Assembly: GCA_032871835.1 (NCBI GenBank)
Contig: CM065300.1
Coordinates: forward strand, 108,187,088-108,251,087
Direction of reading: 5' to 3'
Length of the DNA stretch: 64,000 bases
Source: Dipteronia dyeriana
Taxonomy: Eukaryota; Streptophyta; Magnoliopsida; Sapindales; Sapindaceae
This document shows positions 58,699 to 64,000 of the stretch, in pieces. Positions within the stretch are counted from its first letter, which is position 1; every line of letters starts with the position of its first letter. A model generated the notes under the pieces. The model saw only the letters and a program-made list of their open reading frames with translations. It was not told where the DNA came from and searched no databases. Made by a program: the position numbers and the translations under genes.

Positions 58699-59984
58699 AA
58701 GATTTGCTTCCTTGGATCGTGTGTTGAGTTTGCCTGGATAAGAGGATTTTTCTCTTCACCTCGGTTTAGGTCGATGGCTATGCATTTGCCTCTTCCACGG
58801 TCCCAACAGTGGTTGGTTTCAAGAGGTACATGCTTTGGGGATCGTGGCCTATGAACTTGTCTGCACAATTGTCCCTGTTGCGGTACTCACCAAGCATCAC
58901 CTGTTGTCCATATCGCGATCTTTGCACATGCATGCAAAGTGGTCACACTACTATGTTTTCCAGACGATGCACCGTTGCATTCACCAAGGTCTTGACAACT
59001 CACCTGAGCCATGGTTCAGCCAGCGTTTTAACGGTTTTGGTTGCTTTTCCCAAACGATGTCACTTTGTTTAGGGCACTTTATATATATATTCTCTTCTTC
59101 TATAAGTTTCTTTGTGAGTCCAAGAAGCCATTTTTATGAGACCAAGCTTTCCAAGAGAGAGAAAAACTCCCAAACACTTATCTTTACTCTACCAAACACC
59201 ATTGTATGATCATCTAGAATCATTATTGCATCTTCCTAGTATGATACCTCATCTTTTATTTGACTAGGTAATTTCTACATGCCCTAGAATTTCAAGTTTC
59301 ATTCTAATGCCATACTTACCTAGGAATAACATTAATTGTTCATTGGATACATGTCCTTATATTTAATTGCAATCATAACATGCTTGGATTGTTGATTGTT
59401 GATTGAGACATTGAGTTTATTGATAGTTAGGATTTATGACCATTTTACCCTTCTAGCTAAATCCATTTGCTTTTGCATTTAGATAATTAATTTCTAGGAT
59501 TTGCATTCATTGCAATATTTAAATCCTTAGATAAGCTTAAATTTATTGACCTAGCATTTTTGCATCTAGAATATTTCTATATATTCACTTATGCTGTTTA
59601 TCTCGTCTTTGATTGTTAAGCATTGTGACTAAGTGATTTAGTACACAATCTTGTTGGTCCAAGATCACTATTAGAGGCCCGTTGGGTAGAGTGAAAGGAT
59701 TAGTAACCGTGGATGGTATGATGAGAGGTCAACCTAAGTTGTAAATTTTCATCCAAATAGTGGATTTTGTGGATCGTATATGGCTAGAAAGAAGGCCTGC
59801 GAGTTTTACCCAGTGGATTCTCACGTAAATTATATCATGTGTTTTTATTGTTTTATGCATAATTAAGTTTAATTGAAAGCGTAATAATATGGGGTAGATT
59901 TGTTAACATTGATTAATTCAAAAAGTTGGTACTTAATCTAATTAAAACCTATTCACCCCCTCCAGGTATTTAGACATACACATT
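58699..59984 (+). repeat. LTR-like fragment, unclassified
   Basis: No coding capacity that I trust. The end part (GAGTTTTACCC, TCACGTAAATT, then CCTATTCACCCCCTCCAGG) looks like the 3' end of a plus-strand Sirevirus LTR (compare 5735-5915 in element A). Both boundaries are approximate. Confidence 0.45.
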
Positions 59985-60827
59985 AAGGGGAGTTTCAAGG
60001 AAAAGACCAACTAATGGGAGAAGGCAACCTCTGCATCCTGTGGAGGCATGTGGCTCCGCAGGGGTAGAAGGCCTCCTTTCCCTTGAGGCTCCACATGCCA
60101 CTGTGGGAAAGGGGTTATGGTACCTCACGGGAAAGAGGTGATGGCCCATTCCATTTTCCCTTTGAGTCCCTTTTCGTTCTTCAACCATATCTCCGACCTC
60201 CAAACTCTGATTTTGATTCCATTTCTGTATTATGAACCAAGATTCTCTCATAGACAATGACGTCAAAAAAAACTTTCACAATTCAATTTGAAAAATCAAA
60301 GATGAAAACCATGTACGATCAAGATACAAAAAGTTTCTTAACTTCCTAGTTTGAATAAGAAACTTAATGAATGAGTAACCGAAATGACCAAAACTTAATG
60401 CATAATAACATAAGTAAAAATTCAAGTTCAATATCTTACAAATACAATAAAATGAACTTAGAAACACACAAGTATGCTTTTTCCTAGTGATAGCCCTAGA
60501 ACATGCAATTTACAAAAATTGTCAACTTTAAATCTAATGCATTTGTACACATGAATAAGTGTGTGTATGTGCAAATTTGTACAATGATGTAGTGAAACAT
60601 ATGAATGCTATGTATGTATGTTCCTAGGCCTTGAAAAAGGGAAAGAGGTCTCGATATACCTTCTCTATGCAACTAGGCTTTGTTCCTCTTATAGCCACCA
60701 CTTTACTTGAAACATTGTCCATCTTCTTTGAAGCTTGATTATCCATATATCGTAGATAACTAGTCAATAAAAAGTAAATTTCATTTTGATATATGATTAT
60801 ACAAGCACAAAACTCAAAAACCTAACA
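59985..60827 (-). repeat. E-like LTR fragment
   Basis: Resembles 57890-58698 in order of motifs (GGGAAAGAGG, a GC-richer patch, GAGTAACCGAAATGAC, then CAAAAACCTAACA) but is strongly diverged. It ends at CCTAACA (60827), the outer end of an LTR inserted in the Sirevirus gag-pol that follows. Confidence 0.6.
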
Positions 60828-62131
60828 TTTTTGTTGTGTTGATGGTCACATTAGACCAAATTGCTTTAAATATATCAAGATGTGTAGAATTGAAAGCATG
60901 ATTGAAAGAGATTGGGCTAGAGCCAATAAGCATTTACCTAGAAAATTTGGAGACAATTTTCAAGATTCTATGAAATTTAGAGCCAATGTCTCTAACACCA
61001 CTAGGATGAAGAATGTTTCACCTAGGTGGATTAAAATAGATGAATATTTTTTCTATGTGGCTCAAATATCTTTAAAGTCCAATACTTTTAACACTTGGTA
61101 TTTAAATAGTGGGTGCTCTAGGCATATGTTGGGGAATATGCGCTTCTTTGAATATCTGGTCATGGAGGATGGTGGATTTATCACTTTTGGTGATGGATCT
61201 AGAAGGAAAGTCATTTCCATTCCCGATTTACCCTCATTGTCAAATGCTTTGTTTGTTGATGCCTTGCAACCCAATCTTATAAGCATTTCTCATCTTAATG
61301 ATGATGGTTTATCGGTCTTGTTTAACAAGAATGATTGCTCAATTTTGAAGTCAAATGTACAAACCTTGTTAAAAGGAAAGAGACCTAGTGACAATTGTTA
61401 CTATCTTGAAGATAGTGTAATCTCTTTCAATTTTTTCAAGAATGAGCAAGTTGAATTATGACATCAAAGACTTGGCCAAATGAACTATCGAGATTTGAGG
61501 TTCTTAGATAAGTTCAAGGTTTTGTGTTGGCTTCCCGAATTTGGGAAGAAAGTTGATGGTGTTTGTGGACCTCGTCAAAATGGGAAATAAATTAAGAGTG
61601 TGAACAAAAAGGGCAAGTATCTTACCACCAAGGAGCCCTTAGAGCTTTTTCACACGGACCTTATGGGTCCTACGCAAACCAAGAGTTTATGTGGCAAGAG
61701 ATACATTTTTTTGTGTTGATAATTTCTCTAGGTTTACTTGCACTTACATTCTTAGAGAAAAGTTTGAAACCTTTGAAAAATATAAGATGTTTTGCACTAA
61801 AATTAGAAATGAAAAAAACTCTAACATTAAAAGCATTAAAAGGATTATGAGTGATCATGTGAGGAAATTTGAAAATGCTTGCTTTCAAAGCTATTGCAAT
61901 AGCTTAGGCATAGCCTAAGAGTTCTCAGCTCCTAGAACTCTTCAACAAAAATGGGGTTGTTGAGAGGAATAATATACTTCTTCAAGAGATGCCCCATATG
62001 ATGTTGCTTAGCAACAATGTCCCTAGGAACCTTTGGTTGGGGCCATCAATACAGCTTGCTATATAGGAAATAGAGTCTTCCTAAGGCCTGATACAAGGCG
62101 AACCATATATTAGTTATGGAAAGGTAAAATA
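60828..62131 (+). pseudogene. Sirevirus gag-pol fragment: knuckle, protease, integrase core
   Basis: Begins inside a knuckle (DGHIRPNCFKYIK). Protease: TWYLNSGCSRHML, where the active Asp of DSG is Asn (about 61096-61100). The PDLPSLSNALFVD and NLISISHL blocks follow and the frame runs to 61461. It then decays through the integrase zinc region to ELFHTDLMGPTQTKSL (first Asp kept, near 61650), VDNFSRFTCTYIL and NTACYIGNRV. It stops at LWKGK where a family B LTR begins (62132). Confidence 0.85.
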
Positions 62132-64000
62132 TGGGGATAATACTTAACAGCAAGAGTATAATAATGTATTAGACAATCTTTTCATATTAATAAAGTGATT
62201 TCTAGAATAACAAATCTTAGTGATTTTATAATTTAGTTATTATATATGTCAAAAGTAATTAATCATAAGGTCAAAAGACTAGGAGAAATGAAGAATTATT
62301 CGTACATTTGGATATGTATGAGGTAGACACAATTCTTTAGTTAGTCTTGAATAATATTCTCAACTTAAAATAAAGGTTAAGCGCCTTTATCTTGTTAAAT
62401 TTGTAGATTCTTTTCCTAGCATTTGAGTGGGATCAAATGTGTTATGATGAGTCTAAAATCATCAAAGTGTAGTGTCTTTGGACAAAATAATCTAGTGCAC
62501 TAGGTGCATTGAATAGGATTACAGTGAAATACTTTATCCAGAACCGTCAATGGATAAAATTTTTCACTTAAGGACAATCGGAGAGTCTATCTCAATCCTG
62601 AGATAAATGATGGACTTACAGTTACAAGTGTTATCATTTGAGCCATCAATGAGTACGATTATATAGAATAGTTTATCCTCTATGGTTTGGTGGTATTCAT
62701 TTGTTAACCGATAGAGCAATTCATTTATAGATATGGACATCGTGGATCCATTTATTAAATGTGAGCAGAGTGTCATCGTATAGATATTAAATCTTAAAGT
62801 TAAGTTTTCAGTAGTGTCTATTGAAATATGGTTTTTGGACAAGTCAAATTATCCAAGTTCAAAAATGGTTTTTGGTCAAGTCAAATTATCCAAGTTCAAA
62901 AATGTGGTCATACGAGTAAATACGGTAACTAGGAGAGCTATAGGTAGTCTTTGAGCTCTTGGCAATTACTGGTATTCTTCACGAGGATACACTATCTCCA
63001 ATAAGGTTGTCTAGGGTATGAATGAGGAATAATGACTTTTTCTATCTTCATTTAAGAGTTGATTTTTCGTTCTTTAGTGGAATGAACTAAAATTAATAGA
63101 TCGAACCTAAGTGGATCATTTGTTGAATGTGATTAGGTTATGTTTATTGACGCTTAAATTTAGATAGCCCGCCAAGATCCCCAATCCACACGAACTTGCA
63201 TAGATAACTTGATATATATTCTACTGGACCAATTTCTAGGTCCATCGAGAATTATTTTTGGATTTTGAAATCCAAAAGTTTTGGAGAGGTACGGTCATGT
63301 GTGATGATCTTCAAATACCTGGGATGGAAGGCCAAGGATATGGGAATCCTTAGGCGGCCCTAATGGGGTGTGATTAGCATTCTATTAATACATTAAAAAT
63401 ATAATTGGCACATTTTAATTAAATTGGTTGTTTAAATTATATTAATGTATTAATTTAAAGTAAGTAGACTTGTTTCTTTTTTAGTAAGAGTAGGTATAGT
63501 TCACATGTGGACATTTTATTAAAGTCCAATGGATTTAATAAAATAGAAAAACATTATTTTGTCCATACATTATGCTTGGGCGGCAAGGCTAGGATTATTA
63601 GCCTAGTCTAATGTTTTATTTTATTAATTAATGAAATATAATTTTATTTATTTATTTATTAACTATTTATTTAACTAAAAGTCAAAATCTTTTTCTAAGT
63701 AGGAGAAGGTCTCCTTTTGTCATACTATTGATGGTCATATGATAAGAATCGAAAACTTTATTTGATAAGTAGATAAATGAAAGGAATTTATTTATCTAGT
63801 CAAATTAGGAAGTATTTGATATCTATCAAAACTCTAATTGACAATTGGTGAAATTAGGAAGTTTTGTTAAAGTCACAATTAATTTATATTCAATATTTTA
63901 TTATTTGATAATACACTGGTGAGTTGGAATATGGTAGAATTTCAAAAGTTGAAAAGAGCTATGGTGAAAAACAAATCCTCCTTGTGCGAGGTTTTTTAGC
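62132..64000 (+). repeat. Family B LTR, plus strand, cut by window end
   Basis: Starts TGGGGATAATAC and follows the family B LTR (reverse complement of 15737 leftward) to the edge of the window. Expected to end about 450 bp further on. Whether it is solo or part of an element cannot be seen. Confidence 0.85.
62828..62901 (+). repeat. 37-bp tandem duplication in a family B LTR
   Basis: Two copies (62828-62864, 62865-62901) of ATGGTTTTTGG(A/T)CAAG and the following bases; one difference. Other B copies have a single unit. Confidence 0.93.

Noticed and set aside
58635..59209. Three open frames of 77-124 codons
   Set aside because: They overlap each other on both strands in LTR-like sequence and show no conserved motif.
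1..64000. Host genes, tRNA genes or organelle DNA insertions
   Set aside because: I looked on both strands for gene-like exons, tRNA box motifs and rRNA; everything recognisable belongs to mobile elements. Short diverged exons could still be missed.

Overview
This window looks like plant (probably eudicot) nuclear DNA: it is very AT-rich and consists almost entirely of transposable elements nested inside one another. I found no intact host gene, no tRNA or rRNA gene and no CRISPR array. Every recognisable coding stretch belongs to a mobile element, and every one is broken. The species cannot be named from this sequence.

Layout, left to right. (1) 1-13304: a Sirevirus-like LTR element (called A here). 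It has a tRNA-Met type primer site, a broken gag, no pol, and several AAGGGGGAG motifs. Its left LTR carries a 3.78 kb hAT transposon (1637-5419) with matching terminal repeats, an 8-bp target duplication and a transposase with only two visible in-frame stops. (2) 13305-21153: a minus-strand Ty1/copia element (family B) with a decayed gag-pol. (3) 21154-24107: the LTR, primer site and first internal bases of an Athila-type Ty3/gypsy element, with a 954-bp MITE inside. (4) 24108-26190: an LTR that is B-like in its first third and C-like in the rest. (5) 26190-28145: an A-type gag fragment with a 432-bp tandem duplication. (6) About 28330-58698: a minus-strand non-autonomous element (E) whose LTR and single gene were split by three later insertions: a gypsy gag-protease element (D, 29361-35701) and two copies of copia family C, C1 (minus, 37071-46778) and C2 (plus, 47647-56157). 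C2 itself received a solo D LTR (49848-50751). (7) 58699-64000: LTR fragments, a Sirevirus protease-integrase fragment, and a family B LTR that runs off the window.

Target duplications give an order of events: E before D, C1 and C2; C2 before the solo D LTR; A before hAT. The most unusual points are two inverted segments in C2 (leader and reverse transcriptase) absent from C1; a hairpin block shared by the LTRs of copia-type A, its relative E and gypsy-type D; the in-frame removal of RT to integrase from D while an antisense ORF is kept; a nested 78-bp palindrome in the hAT element; and the B/C mosaic LTR.

All comparisons were made by eye within the window. Family names rest on recalled motifs, not on database searches.
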